Of a stretch of 64,000 nucleotides of DNA, positions 7,986 through 16,910 are shown piece by piece. The stretch covers positions 3,844,001-3,908,000 of the forward strand of contig OZ255631.1 in the NCBI GenBank assembly GCA_965276835.1, read 5' to 3'. The notes below the pieces were generated by a model. That model made no database searches and was not told the DNA's origin. It worked only from the letters and a program-made list of their open reading frames with translations. Positions within the stretch are counted from its first letter, which is position 1, and each line of letters opens with the position of its first letter. Origin of the DNA: BOG-932 sp965276835 (GTDB taxonomy: Bacteria > Pseudomonadota > Alphaproteobacteria > BOG-932 > Roseiterribacteraceae). The translations under genes were made by a program, and so were the position numbers.

Positions 7986-9164
7986 ATGACGCGCTCGACC
8001 CTTGAAACCCGAAAAATGACAGTCGCAATCATCGGCGGCGGCGTGATCGGCCTGTCGATCGGCTGGCGTCTGGCCGCGGCCGGATTGCGTGTTTCGATCT
8101 TTGAGCGCGACCTTGCCGGCCAGGGCGCCACCCGGGCGGCTGCCGGCATGTTGGCCGCCGGATCGGAGGTCGAGCCGGGCGAGACCGCACTGTTCGCATT
8201 GCTGCGACAATCACAGGACATGTGGCCCGGCTTCGCCGCCGAACTGGCCGAGGCAAGCGGCATCGACCCGCAGCTGCGCACCGAAGGAACGATATCCGTT
8301 GCGTTCAACGCCGATGAGTTGGGACGGCTGCGCCAGACGCACGCCCTGCAGCGGCGGCTGGGAGTCGATGCGATCTGGCTGACACGTGACGAAACCCTGG
8401 CGCGCGAACCGGCGCTCAACCCGCGCCTGACCGGCGCGGTGTTGGTCGCGGACGATCATCAGGTCGACAATCGCATTCTTGCCCAAGCCCTGAAGAAAGC
8501 ATTCGAGCGCGCCGGCGGCACGCTGCACGAGCAGGCGGGTGCAGTCGGCGTGCGTATGGTCGGCGGCCGAGCCATCGGCGTGACGGCGGGCGGCATCGAT
8601 CATCCAGCGGATACCGTGATTGTCGCGGCCGGTGCGTGGACGCCGAATGTAACCGGCCTGCCGGCGGAGGCCCTTCCCCCTGTGCGGCCGGTGAAGGGTC
8701 AGATGCTTGCGCTGGCGATGGATCCCGACGCGCCCATCCTGTCGCATGTCTTGTGGACGCAGAAAGCCTATCTGGTGCCACGCCGCGACGGGCGGCTGCT
8801 GGTCGGCGCTACGACCGAGGAGCGCGGCTTCGATGCCAATTTGACCGCCGGGGGCATGCTGTCGCTGTTGGAATCGGCATGGCGCGCCCTGCCCGGTGTC
8901 GAAGAACTGCCTCTGGTCGAAAGTTGGGTCGGTTTCCGGCCCGGCTCGCGCGACGACGCGCCGATCCTGGGCAACACCGGCGTCCCGGGTCTGATCCTGG
9001 CGACCGGCCATCATCGCAACGGCATCCTGCTGACCCCTGTCACAGCCCGGACCATCGCGGACTTGGTGCTGACCGGCGAAACGGATAGAGCAGTCGCTGC
9101 GTTCGGGTTGGACAGGTTCCGGACGCAGACAGTTGAGAGGACCCCGTCATGGATATCCGCCTGA
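7986..9164 (+). CDS. thiO: Glycine oxidase ThiO
   Basis: 392 aa FAD-dependent amine oxidase that makes dehydroglycine for thiazole synthesis. The N-terminal Rossmann motif is VAIIGGGVIGLSIGWRLAAAG (about 13-33), then the ERDLAGQGATRAAAGML substrate-side segment. The C-terminal half has SWVGFRPGSRDDAPILG and ATGHHRNGILLTPVTA, the DAO-family FAD and substrate block. The start at 7986 follows the riboswitch-embedded Shine-Dalgarno; an internal ATG at KMTVAII is a weaker alternative. The 3' end overlaps thiS by 16 bp. Confidence 0.93.
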   Translation: MTRSTLETRKMTVAIIGGGVIGLSIGWRLAAAGLRVSIFERDLAGQGATRAAAGMLAAGSEVEPGETALFALLRQSQDMWPGFAAELAEASGIDPQLRTEGTISVAFNADELGRLRQTHALQRRLGVDAIWLTRDETLAREPALNPRLTGAVLVADDHQVDNRILAQALKKAFERAGGTLHEQAGAVGVRMVGGRAIGVTAGGIDHPADTVIVAAGAWTPNVTGLPAEALPPVRPVKGQMLALAMDPDAPILSHVLWTQKAYLVPRRDGRLLVGATTEERGFDANLTAGGMLSLLESAWRALPGVEELPLVESWVGFRPGSRDDAPILGNTGVPGLILATGHHRNGILLTPVTARTIADLVLTGETDRAVAAFGLDRFRTQTVERTPSWISA

Positions 9165-9352
9165 ACGGCGAACCGCACCGGTTGAACGGCACCAGCCTTT
9201 CCGACCTGCTGGCGGCGCAACAGATCGACTCAGCCAGGCCCGGCGTCGCCGTTGCGATCAACGATGCTATCGTCCCGCGCGCCGAATGGCCGAAAGCAGT
9301 GCTGCAAGACGGTGACACCGTCGAGATCGTGCGGCCGCATTCGGGTGGATAA
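9149..9352 (+). CDS. thiS: Sulfur carrier protein ThiS
   Basis: 67 aa ubiquitin-like sulfur carrier. It starts MDIRLNGEP and ends HSGG; the C-terminal Gly-Gly is thiocarboxylated to carry sulfur to the ThiG reaction. GAGAGG precedes the ATG. It overlaps the end of thiO by 16 bp and is separated from thiG by 1 bp, so translation is probably coupled. No thiF adenylyltransferase is in this window, so activation must come from elsewhere (moeB/thiF). Confidence 0.94.
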   Translation: MDIRLNGEPHRLNGTSLSDLLAAQQIDSARPGVAVAINDAIVPRAEWPKAVLQDGDTVEIVRPHSGG

Positions 9353-9353
9353 G

Positions 9354-10142
9354 ATGCCGATGGCTGAGATGAATGTGCCCGTGTTGACTATCGCCGGAGA
9401 AAGCTTCGGCTCCGCCCTGATGGCGGGGACTGCCGGTTATCCCAACCGCCAGGTCATGCTCGACGCGCTGACAGCAAGCGGAGCCGAGATCATCACCGTC
9501 TCGATCCGCCGCGTCGACCTGGCCGGCCCACGCGAAAGCCTTGTCGAAATGCTGGGCGGCAAATACCGGCTCTTGCCCAATACCGCCGGCTGCGCGACAG
9601 CGCGGGATGCAGTCTTGACCGCGGGCCTGGCGCGCGAAGCGTTGGGCACCCATTGGGTGAAGCTGGAGGTCGTGGGCGATCGCGAAACGCTCTACCCCGA
9701 TGTCGAGCAGCTGCTGTCCGCAGCCGCAACGCTGACCGGGCAGGGCTTCGCTGTGCTGGCCTACACCAATGACGACCCCATCACTGCCGAAAAACTGGCC
9801 GATCTGGGCTGCGCCGCCGTGATGCCGCTGGGTGCGCCGATCGGGTCGGGGCTGGGCATCTTGAACCCGTTCAATATCGAGACTATCTGCCGCCGTTTGA
9901 GCGCCCCCATAATTCTGGATGCCGGCATCGGAACCGCATCGGATGCGGCGCGGGCCATGGAGCTGGGCTGTTCCGGCGTGCTGCTCAACACTGCGATCGC
10001 CAAGGCAGACGATCCGGTGGCAATGGCGCGCGCCATGCGGCTGGGCGTCGAAGCCGGCCGCGCGGCATGGTTCGCCGGCCGCATTCCCAAGCGACTTTAT
10101 GCCGAGGCGTCGAGCCCGGAACTGGGCCTGATCGGCTCGTGA
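9354..10142 (+). CDS. thiG: Thiazole synthase ThiG
   Basis: 262 aa TIM-barrel enzyme condensing DXP, dehydroglycine and ThiS-thiocarboxylate into the thiazole phosphate. Visible features are the AGTAGYPN start of the barrel, the Schiff-base lysine in HWVKLEVVGD (about 101-110), the phosphate-binding LGAPIGSGLGILNP, and ILDAGIGTASDAARAMELGC. The start MPMAEM at 9354 directly follows the thiS stop; the long upstream extension in this frame is antisense-like noise over thiS. It ends in a GTGA overlap with thiE. Confidence 0.95.
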   Translation: MPMAEMNVPVLTIAGESFGSALMAGTAGYPNRQVMLDALTASGAEIITVSIRRVDLAGPRESLVEMLGGKYRLLPNTAGCATARDAVLTAGLAREALGTHWVKLEVVGDRETLYPDVEQLLSAAATLTGQGFAVLAYTNDDPITAEKLADLGCAAVMPLGAPIGSGLGILNPFNIETICRRLSAPIILDAGIGTASDAARAMELGCSGVLLNTAIAKADDPVAMARAMRLGVEAGRAAWFAGRIPKRLYAEASSPELGLIGS

Positions 10143-10756
10143 TCCTGCCCGCGCCGCCGATCCTGGTCATCACAGACCGGCGGCAATGTTCCGAATCGCT
10201 GGAAGCCCGCGCCACTTTGTTGTTTCACGCGGGCTGCCGTTTTCTATCGCTGCGGGAGAAAGACCTGGCGCGGGAGGACCGTCGTATTCTGCTGCAAAGG
10301 CTGATCGCCGCCGGTCGATCATTCGGCGCCTCGGTCGGCGTCCATGACGATTTGGCGGCCGCCAACGCCTGCGGCTGCGCTCTGCATTTGCCCGCCAGCG
10401 GCGATCTCGCCCGCGCACGGCGTCTGCTGGGCGCAGACGCGACGATCGGGCAATCGTGCCACAACCGCACCGAAATCGCGGCGGCCGTGGCCGGCGGAGC
10501 AGATTATGTGACGATCGGCCCGGTCTTCGCCAGCGCGAGCAAGCCAAACTATATGCCGCTGGCAGACATCAGCGGGGTCATCGCCGGTTGTGCGATACCC
10601 ATCCTCGCGCTCGGCGGGATAACAACTGGCTCACTGTCTAGTATGCCGGCAGGATTCGCCGGCGTCGCGGTTATGAGTCAGGCGATGACCGCGCCCGACC
10701 CGGCTGCCTGGTTTACCCGCTTCAGGACGGCTTGGCAGGTTTCTCATAAGGCGTGA
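10139..10756 (+). CDS. thiE: Thiamine-phosphate synthase-like protein (ThiE/TenI)
   Basis: 205 aa TIM-barrel of the ThiE/TenI superfamily. The GTG start at 10139 overlaps the thiG stop. ThiE-like elements are FLSLREKD, SVGVHDDLAAA, the pyrophosphate-side SCHNRTEIAAA, GPVFASASKPNY and LALGGI. The usual HLGQxD signature reads HLPASGD, so the active site is more degenerate than in a textbook ThiE. TenI-type thiazole tautomerase is an alternative, and TenI is a common partner of ThiG. The last 35 bp overlap the tail of the convergent DUF6491 gene. Confidence 0.8.
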   Translation: MILPAPPILVITDRRQCSESLEARATLLFHAGCRFLSLREKDLAREDRRILLQRLIAAGRSFGASVGVHDDLAAANACGCALHLPASGDLARARRLLGADATIGQSCHNRTEIAAAVAGGADYVTIGPVFASASKPNYMPLADISGVIAGCAIPILALGGITTGSLSSMPAGFAGVAVMSQAMTAPDPAAWFTRFRTAWQVSHKA

Positions 10757-11105
10757 ATTTGCCCAGCCTGCAGACCTGTCCCGTACGGATGATCTTGATG
10801 GTCTCCAGATTGTCGCAATATTGGGGGATGCTGCTCTTCCAGACGAAACCGTCGGTGTTGTCCATCGAACAGGGCGAGGGCAGCGTATTCAGCCAAATTT
10901 TCTTCCCTGTCATATAAAACAGAATCTGCGTCTTATTCAGGATTTCGGTGTGGTCGATCAGATTGCTCTGAACGCAGACTTGGCTGTTCGCGTCGTCGGC
11001 GCGCGACGGGGTGGCCGCAAATAACCCGCAGGACAGAGTAGCAATTGCAGCAATCGTCAGCGCTTTAGCGCGCGGGAGATGAATGGTGTCGAACGTATAG
11101 CTCAT
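10722..11105 (-). CDS. DUF6491-like small secreted protein
   Basis: 127 aa with an N-terminal export signal (hydrophobic ALTIAAIATLSCGLFA, cleavage near SRADD). The mature part contains CVQSNLIDHTEIL, ILFYMTGKKIWLNTLPSPC and CRLGKFTPYEKP, which resemble the DUF6491 pattern with conserved cysteines. Four cysteines in the mature region could form disulfides in the periplasm. Function is unknown. The gene converges on thiE with a 35-bp tail overlap and stands alone. Confidence 0.7.
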   Translation of the reverse strand: MSYTFDTIHLPRAKALTIAAIATLSCGLFAATPSRADDANSQVCVQSNLIDHTEILNKTQILFYMTGKKIWLNTLPSPCSMDNTDGFVWKSSIPQYCDNLETIKIIRTGQVCRLGKFTPYEKPAKPS

Positions 11106-11292
11106 GTTGTCCGCTCCCCTTTATAAACCTGATCCTTAGCACGGATGATATCGCCGATTCCGACGGCGGCCGATCAGGACCACCGATAACAGAGATCGTT
11201 TTGTCGTTTCCTTTATTCCCCGAAGCCAGTGTAAGTCGTGATTTGGGCACGCGCCAGCATTTCACAAGATCCGCGAGCCATAACTGACGACC

Positions 11293-12447
11293 ATGCAAAC
11301 GAAATACAAAATCCTCGCCGGGGTTGCCGGCGTCGCTATCGTCGGATGGCTGATCCTGGGGCAGGGCGCGCACGACACAGGCGACCATCGTCTGCCGCCG
11401 GTTCCTGTGATCAGCAGTCAGGTCACAGCCCGCGATGTGCCGCTGGTGCTGACGGCGATCGGCACGGTCCAGGCCTATAATACGGTTACGGTTCACGCCC
11501 GTGTCGATGGCGAATTGATCAATGTCGCCTTCCGCGAAGGACAGGACGTCAAGAAGGGCGACCTTCTGGCCGAGATCGATCCACGCCCCTTCCAGGCAGC
11601 TTTGGACAATGCGCTGGCGACCCAGGCCAAAGACCAGGCCACGCTGACCAACGCCAAGCGCGACCTGGCCAGGTATCAGGACACCGCGCCCAAGGGTTTT
11701 TCTAGCCGCCAGCAACTGGACACCCAAGCCTCGACCGTCGACGCCGCCGCCGCCGCCGTACAGGCCGACGCCGCGAATGTGGAAAATGCCCGCGTGCAGC
11801 TGGGGTACACGTCGATTACGTCACCGCTGGACGGCGTGACGGGCATCCGGCTGATCGACCAGGGCAACATCGTTCATGCATCGGATACTACGGGCTTGGT
11901 GATTGTAACCCAGGTGCAGCCGATCTCGGTGATCTTCACATTGCCACAGGATGCGCTGCCCGGAATCGTCTCGGCACGCACCAAGGGGCGGCTCGGCGTC
12001 ACGGCGCTGGACGGCGCGAGCACCATCGAACTGGGCCAAGGGACGCTGGAACTGGTGGACAATCAGATTGATCCCACGACCGGCACCATCAAGTTGAAGG
12101 CCAGTTTCCCCAATACCGGGCGCACACTGTGGCCCGGCCAGTTCGTCGATGTACGCCTTCAGACCGGCATAGCCGGAAACGGCCTGACGGTGCCGACACG
12201 GGTCATCCAGCGCGGGCAGAAGGGCTTTTATGCTTACGTTATCAAACCGGATAACACGGTTGACGTTCGACAGGTGGTGCCCGGGCAGGAAGATCGCGGA
12301 CAAACCTTGGTGACCCAGGGCCTCAGCGCCGGCGAAAGCGTCGTGGTGGATGGGCAGCTTCGGCTGTCGCCAGGCGCCACCGTGCAGGCGACGGACGAGA
12401 AAACCGCGGATGCCGACGTGAAGCCCAACGGAACCACCGCTCCGTGA
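11293..12447 (+). CDS. RND efflux periplasmic adaptor (MdtA/AcrA-like), copy 1
   Basis: 384 aa membrane-fusion protein bridging an inner-membrane RND pump to an outer-membrane channel. An N-terminal uncleaved anchor or signal (ILAGVAGVAIVGWLILG) lacks a lipobox cysteine. Then come the lipoyl half-motifs (VTVHARVDGELINVAFREG, LGYTSITSPLDGVTGIR), a helical hairpin between them (about 95-165), the beta-barrel GTLELVDNQIDPTTGTIKL, and the membrane-proximal VVDGQLRLSPG. It overlaps the pump gene by 4 bp (GTGA). It is closely similar to the second adaptor at 15741-16910. Confidence 0.93.
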   Translation: MQTKYKILAGVAGVAIVGWLILGQGAHDTGDHRLPPVPVISSQVTARDVPLVLTAIGTVQAYNTVTVHARVDGELINVAFREGQDVKKGDLLAEIDPRPFQAALDNALATQAKDQATLTNAKRDLARYQDTAPKGFSSRQQLDTQASTVDAAAAAVQADAANVENARVQLGYTSITSPLDGVTGIRLIDQGNIVHASDTTGLVIVTQVQPISVIFTLPQDALPGIVSARTKGRLGVTALDGASTIELGQGTLELVDNQIDPTTGTIKLKASFPNTGRTLWPGQFVDVRLQTGIAGNGLTVPTRVIQRGQKGFYAYVIKPDNTVDVRQVVPGQEDRGQTLVTQGLSAGESVVVDGQLRLSPGATVQATDEKTADADVKPNGTTAP

Positions 12448-15400
12448 GCATTTCCAAAACCTTTATTGACAGGCCCATCGCCACCGCCCTTCTGATGGCG
12501 GCGATCCTGCTGGCGGGCATCCTGGCATTCGGACAATTGCCGGTGGCGGCGATTCCCAAGGTCGATTTCCCGACCGTGCAGGTTTCGGCCACGCTGCCCG
12601 GCGCCGATCCCGAGACGATGGCGTCGTCGGTGGCGACGCCCCTGGAGCGACAGTTTGCGCTGATCCCCGACCTGACGCAGATGACATCGACCAGCACGCT
12701 GGGCAGCACGTCGGTTTCGCTGCAGTTCGACCTGTCGCGCAATATCGATTCCGCGGCGCAGGACGTGCAGGCGGCGATTTCCGCGGCCGGCGGACAGTTG
12801 CCGAAGACCCTGCCCAACCCGCCAACTTGGCGGAAGGTAAATCCGACGGACCGACCGATCCTGCTGTTCGGCGTCACCTCCGACGTGCTGCCGCTGGACC
12901 AGCTGGACGACATCACCGACACCCGGTTGGCGCAGCAATTATCGCAAATCCCGGGCGTCGCACAGGCGATGATTTTCGGCGAGCAAAAACCGGCCGTGCG
13001 GGTCCAGATCAATCCGGCCAAGCTGGCCAACCAGGGTCTGTCCCTGGAAGACGTTCGCGCCGCTATCGCCGCGACCAGTATCGATGCGCCGAAGGGCACA
13101 TTCGACGGTCCATACCAATCCTCGACCATCGCGGCAAACGACCAGATCCTCTCGGCCGACGGCTATCGCAAGATGATCATCGCCTACCGCAACGGCGCGC
13201 CGGTCAAGGTGTCGGACATCGGCACGGCGCTGGACAGCGTCGAGAACGTGCAGTTGGCTGCCTGGGTCAACCAGCAGCGTGGCATCACTGTCGCCGTGTT
13301 CCGCCAGCCCGAAGCCAACATCATCACGACAACCGACGCGGTGAAGGCGGAACTTCAGCGGCTGTCGTCGTTTCTGCCGCCGGCGGTTAATGTGCAAATC
13401 ATCGCGGATCGCACGCAAACGATCCGCGCCTCGGTCGCCGATGTGGAGGTCACGCTGACCATAACCATCGCACTGGTGGTGATGGTCATCTTCCTGTTCC
13501 TGCGCAAGATGTGGGCGACGATCATTCCGGGTCTGGCCGTACCCCTGTCATTGGTCGGCACGTGCGGCGTCATGTTCCTGATGGGTTACAGCATCGACAA
13601 TCTGTCCCTGATGGCGATGACCATCGCGGTCGGGTTCGTTGTCGACGACGCCATCGTCATGATCGAGAACATCGTCCGCTATATTGAGGCCGGCGACAGC
13701 GCCTACGACGCGGCGGTCAAAGGATCGGGCCAGATCGGCTTCACCATCGTCTCGATCACGGTATCGCTGATCGCCGTTTTCATCCCGTTGTTGTTAATGG
13801 GCGGGCTCATCGGCAGGCTGTTCCACGAGTTCGCCATGACGGTGGCGATCGCAGTTGTAATCTCGGCCTTCGTGTCGTTGACCCTGACGCCGATGATGTG
13901 CGCCCGGTTCCTCGGGATTCAGGAGGAACATCATGGGCGTTTCTATATGACGCTGGAGCGGTTCTTCGACTGGCTGGTGACCGGCTATGGCCGCGGATTG
14001 CGTTTCGTATTGCGGCACCAGCGCCTGACGATTCTGTCATTATTGGTCACGGTCGGCATAACCGTCGTCATGTTCGTGGTCGTGCCCAAAGGATTTTTCC
14101 CACAGCAGGACAACGGGCTCATCATTGGCGCCACCGAGGCATCGCTCGATATCTCGTTCACCGGAATGGTGCACAAGCAGGAACAGGCGGCGGAGATCGC
14201 GATGCGGGACCCGGCTGTCTATTCCTTGATGTCGTCGGTCGGATCGGGCGGCGGCCAGACCACCAATACCGGACGCTTGTTCATTCAGCTGAAGCCTTTC
14301 GACCAGCGGCCGGGAACGACGACGGACGACGTCATCAACCGTCTTCGGCCGCAATTCGCCAAGCTGGAAGGCATGCGCGTCTATGGGCAATCGTCCCAGG
14401 ACATCACGGTCGGCACGCGCCAATCCCGCACGCAATATCAATATACGTTGCAAGACGCGGACATTGCCGAGTTGGACCACTGGTCGAATGTGATGCTGGA
14501 GAAGATGCGGGCCATCCCGCAGCTGCAGGACGTCACCAGCGACCAGCAGGACACCGCGTCCAGAACGGCTCTGACGATCAACCGCGACACTGCGTCCCGC
14601 ATGGGTGTGACGATGCAGGCGATCGACGACACGCTCTACGACGCATTCGGCCAGCGTCAGGTCGCGACCATGTTCACCCAGCTGAACCAGTACCACGTGG
14701 TGCTGGAGGTCGATCCGGCGTTCCAGCAGAATCCGGCTTCGCTATCGACAATCTACGTTAAATCCTTGAGCGGCGCCCAGGTCCCGCTCTCCGCCTTCGC
14801 CGCGTTCGCACCCGCCACATCGGCGCTGTCGATCAACCATCAGGGACAGTTCCCAGCGGTCACCATCTCGTTCAACCTGGCATCCGGCATCGCGCTGGGC
14901 AATGCCACCGCGCTGGTCGAGAAGGTGGCGGCCGATGCCCATATGCCGGCACGGGTGACCCCGACCTTCCAAGGCAACGCGCAGGCTTTCCACGATTCTC
15001 TGGCGACCATTCCGCTGCTGATCGCCGCCGCGCTGGTCGCGGTCTATATCGTGCTGGGCATCTTGTATGAGAGCTTCATCCACCCGCTGACCATTCTATC
15101 GACCTTGCCGTCCGCCGGGGTCGGCGCACTGCTGATGCTGTGGCTGTTCCACTATCCGTTGGACATGATGGCGCTGATCGGCATCATCCTGCTGATCGGC
15201 ATCGTGAAGAAGAACGCGATCATGATGATCGACTTCGCATTGGAGGCGGAGCGGCATCAGGGTTTGCCGCCTGAAGAGTCGATCTATCAGGCGGCGCTGT
15301 TGCGTTTCCGGCCGATCACGATGACGACGATGTGTGCGCTCCTCTCCGGCCTGCCGCTGATGCTGGGCAGCGGCGCGGGGTCGGAATTGCGGCGGCCATT

Positions 15401-15578
15401 AGGCTTCGCGATCGTCGGCGGTCTGATCGTCAGCCAAGCGCTGACCCTGTTCACCACGCCGGTCGTCTATCTCTATCTGGATGCATTTGGCGCCTGGCTG
15501 CGTGGCGACAAGCCCAGGAAACCGTCCCGCAATCCCCCGATTCCGTTGCCGGCCAAGGCGGGACAGACCGCCGCCTGA
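12444..15578 (+). CDS. RND multidrug-type efflux pump (MdtB/MdtC-like), copy 1
   Basis: 1044 aa proton-driven inner-membrane pump of the HAE1/MdtB-C group. The N-terminus ISKTFIDRPIATALLMAAIL is the first helix. The TM4 proton relay is GFVVDDAIVMIENIVRYIE, and TM10 carries the lysine in GIVKKNAIMMIDFALEAERH. Two large periplasmic porter domains lie between TM1-2 and TM7-8. GTG start overlaps the adaptor stop. No TolC-like gene is present, so a separate outer-membrane partner is presumed. Substrates are unknown. MdtB and MdtC normally form a heteromultimer, and a second homologous pump follows at 16907. Confidence 0.94.
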   Translation: MSISKTFIDRPIATALLMAAILLAGILAFGQLPVAAIPKVDFPTVQVSATLPGADPETMASSVATPLERQFALIPDLTQMTSTSTLGSTSVSLQFDLSRNIDSAAQDVQAAISAAGGQLPKTLPNPPTWRKVNPTDRPILLFGVTSDVLPLDQLDDITDTRLAQQLSQIPGVAQAMIFGEQKPAVRVQINPAKLANQGLSLEDVRAAIAATSIDAPKGTFDGPYQSSTIAANDQILSADGYRKMIIAYRNGAPVKVSDIGTALDSVENVQLAAWVNQQRGITVAVFRQPEANIITTTDAVKAELQRLSSFLPPAVNVQIIADRTQTIRASVADVEVTLTITIALVVMVIFLFLRKMWATIIPGLAVPLSLVGTCGVMFLMGYSIDNLSLMAMTIAVGFVVDDAIVMIENIVRYIEAGDSAYDAAVKGSGQIGFTIVSITVSLIAVFIPLLLMGGLIGRLFHEFAMTVAIAVVISAFVSLTLTPMMCARFLGIQEEHHGRFYMTLERFFDWLVTGYGRGLRFVLRHQRLTILSLLVTVGITVVMFVVVPKGFFPQQDNGLIIGATEASLDISFTGMVHKQEQAAEIAMRDPAVYSLMSSVGSGGGQTTNTGRLFIQLKPFDQRPGTTTDDVINRLRPQFAKLEGMRVYGQSSQDITVGTRQSRTQYQYTLQDADIAELDHWSNVMLEKMRAIPQLQDVTSDQQDTASRTALTINRDTASRMGVTMQAIDDTLYDAFGQRQVATMFTQLNQYHVVLEVDPAFQQNPASLSTIYVKSLSGAQVPLSAFAAFAPATSALSINHQGQFPAVTISFNLASGIALGNATALVEKVAADAHMPARVTPTFQGNAQAFHDSLATIPLLIAAALVAVYIVLGILYESFIHPLTILSTLPSAGVGALLMLWLFHYPLDMMALIGIILLIGIVKKNAIMMIDFALEAERHQGLPPEESIYQAALLRFRPITMTTMCALLSGLPLMLGSGAGSELRRPLGFAIVGGLIVSQALTLFTTPVVYLYLDAFGAWLRGDKPRKPSRNPPIPLPAKAGQTAA

Positions 15579-15740
15579 CGCGTGCTTGCGGCGTTTCGGC
15601 GTCTGCCATGCCGTTTCGGCGGCTCAGATTTGCGGCGGGCGTGACCCTTAGCGGGGCGATACCGGTCTAGTAATAGCACCGGCTGGCGCGGGTATCCTCC
15701 GGCTTGCGCGTATATTGTCGTACCTTTCGTTCGGGCATTT

Positions 15741-16910
15741 ATGAAATTGCAGCGCAAATATTGGATGATCGCCGCCGGCGCCATCGTGTTCGCCTTTGTA
15801 GGCTGGCGTTTGGCGCAAGACCATTCGGACAATACCGGCAATCAAGCGGACAAGGCGGTGCCGATCACCGCCGGCCAAGTGACCATGCATGACGTGCCGC
15901 TTTACGCACGCGGCGTCGGCACGGTGCAGGCCTATAACACCGTAACCGTGCAAGCCCGTGTCGACGGACAATTGGACAGCGTCGACTTCCAGGAAGGACA
16001 GGACGTCAAAGCCGGCGCGCCTTTGGCGCATATTGACCCCCGTCCCTTCAAGGCGGCGCTCGACAACGCCTTGGCGGCGCAAGCCAAGGATCAGGCGACG
16101 CTGGAGAACGCGCGGGTGGACCTGAAGCGCTATCAGGACACCGCGCCCAAGGGCTATTCGACCAAACAACAACTGGATACCCAGCAGGCCACGGTCAATT
16201 CGCTGATGGCCGCCGTGCAGGGCGACGCCGCCAATGTCGAGAACGCGCGGGTCCAGCTTGGTTACACCGATATCGTCTCGCCGATAGACGGCCGTACCGG
16301 CATTCGCCATATCGACAAGGGCAATATCGTCCATGCGACGGACACCGGCGGGTTGGTGGTGATTACCCAGCTACAGCCGATCTCAGTGATCTTCACCTTG
16401 CCGCAAGATCTCCTGCCGCAGGTCACCGCCGGGCAAGCCGCCGGAACGCTGGAAGTTGTTGCGTTCACGCGCGACGATACGACCGAGCTGGACCACGGCA
16501 CCCTGGAACTGGTCGATAACCAAATCGATCCGGCGACAGGCACGATCAAGCTGAAGGCGAAGTTTGCCAATCCTAAGCTGGCCTTGTGGCCGGGACAGTT
16601 CGTCAATGTCCGTCTGCAAACAGGCAATGTGCATGATGGGCTGACGGTCGACTCACGGGTTGTGCAGCGTGGACCGCAGGGTGTGTTCGCCTATGTGATC
16701 AAGCCGGACAATACCGTCGAAATGCGGACGGTCGAGGCGGGGCAGGATTATCGGGGCCAACTGCTAGTGACCAAGGGCCTTGCCGCCGGAGAGCGCGTCG
16801 TGGTTGACGGGCAGTTGCGGCTGGAACCCGGCACCAAGGTGAGTACGGAGCCCGACAAGCCCCAACAGACCGGCAGTTTGGACGCGGCGGCCCCGCATAC
16901 AGCGCAATGA
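15741..16910 (+). CDS. RND efflux periplasmic adaptor (MdtA/AcrA-like), copy 2
   Basis: 389 aa adaptor paralogous to the one at 11293 over its full length; shared blocks include GTVQAYNTVTV, EGQDVK, IDPRPF, AAQAKDQATL, YQDTAPKG and TLELVDNQIDP. An N-terminal hydrophobic anchor lacks a lipobox. Lipoyl halves flank a hairpin with KQQLDTQQATVNSLMAAVQG. The protein overlaps the next pump by 4 bp (ATGA). The 162-bp gap after copy 1 could hold its own promoter or allow read-through. Confidence 0.93.
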   Translation: MKLQRKYWMIAAGAIVFAFVGWRLAQDHSDNTGNQADKAVPITAGQVTMHDVPLYARGVGTVQAYNTVTVQARVDGQLDSVDFQEGQDVKAGAPLAHIDPRPFKAALDNALAAQAKDQATLENARVDLKRYQDTAPKGYSTKQQLDTQQATVNSLMAAVQGDAANVENARVQLGYTDIVSPIDGRTGIRHIDKGNIVHATDTGGLVVITQLQPISVIFTLPQDLLPQVTAGQAAGTLEVVAFTRDDTTELDHGTLELVDNQIDPATGTIKLKAKFANPKLALWPGQFVNVRLQTGNVHDGLTVDSRVVQRGPQGVFAYVIKPDNTVEMRTVEAGQDYRGQLLVTKGLAAGERVVVDGQLRLEPGTKVSTEPDKPQQTGSLDAAAPHTAQ

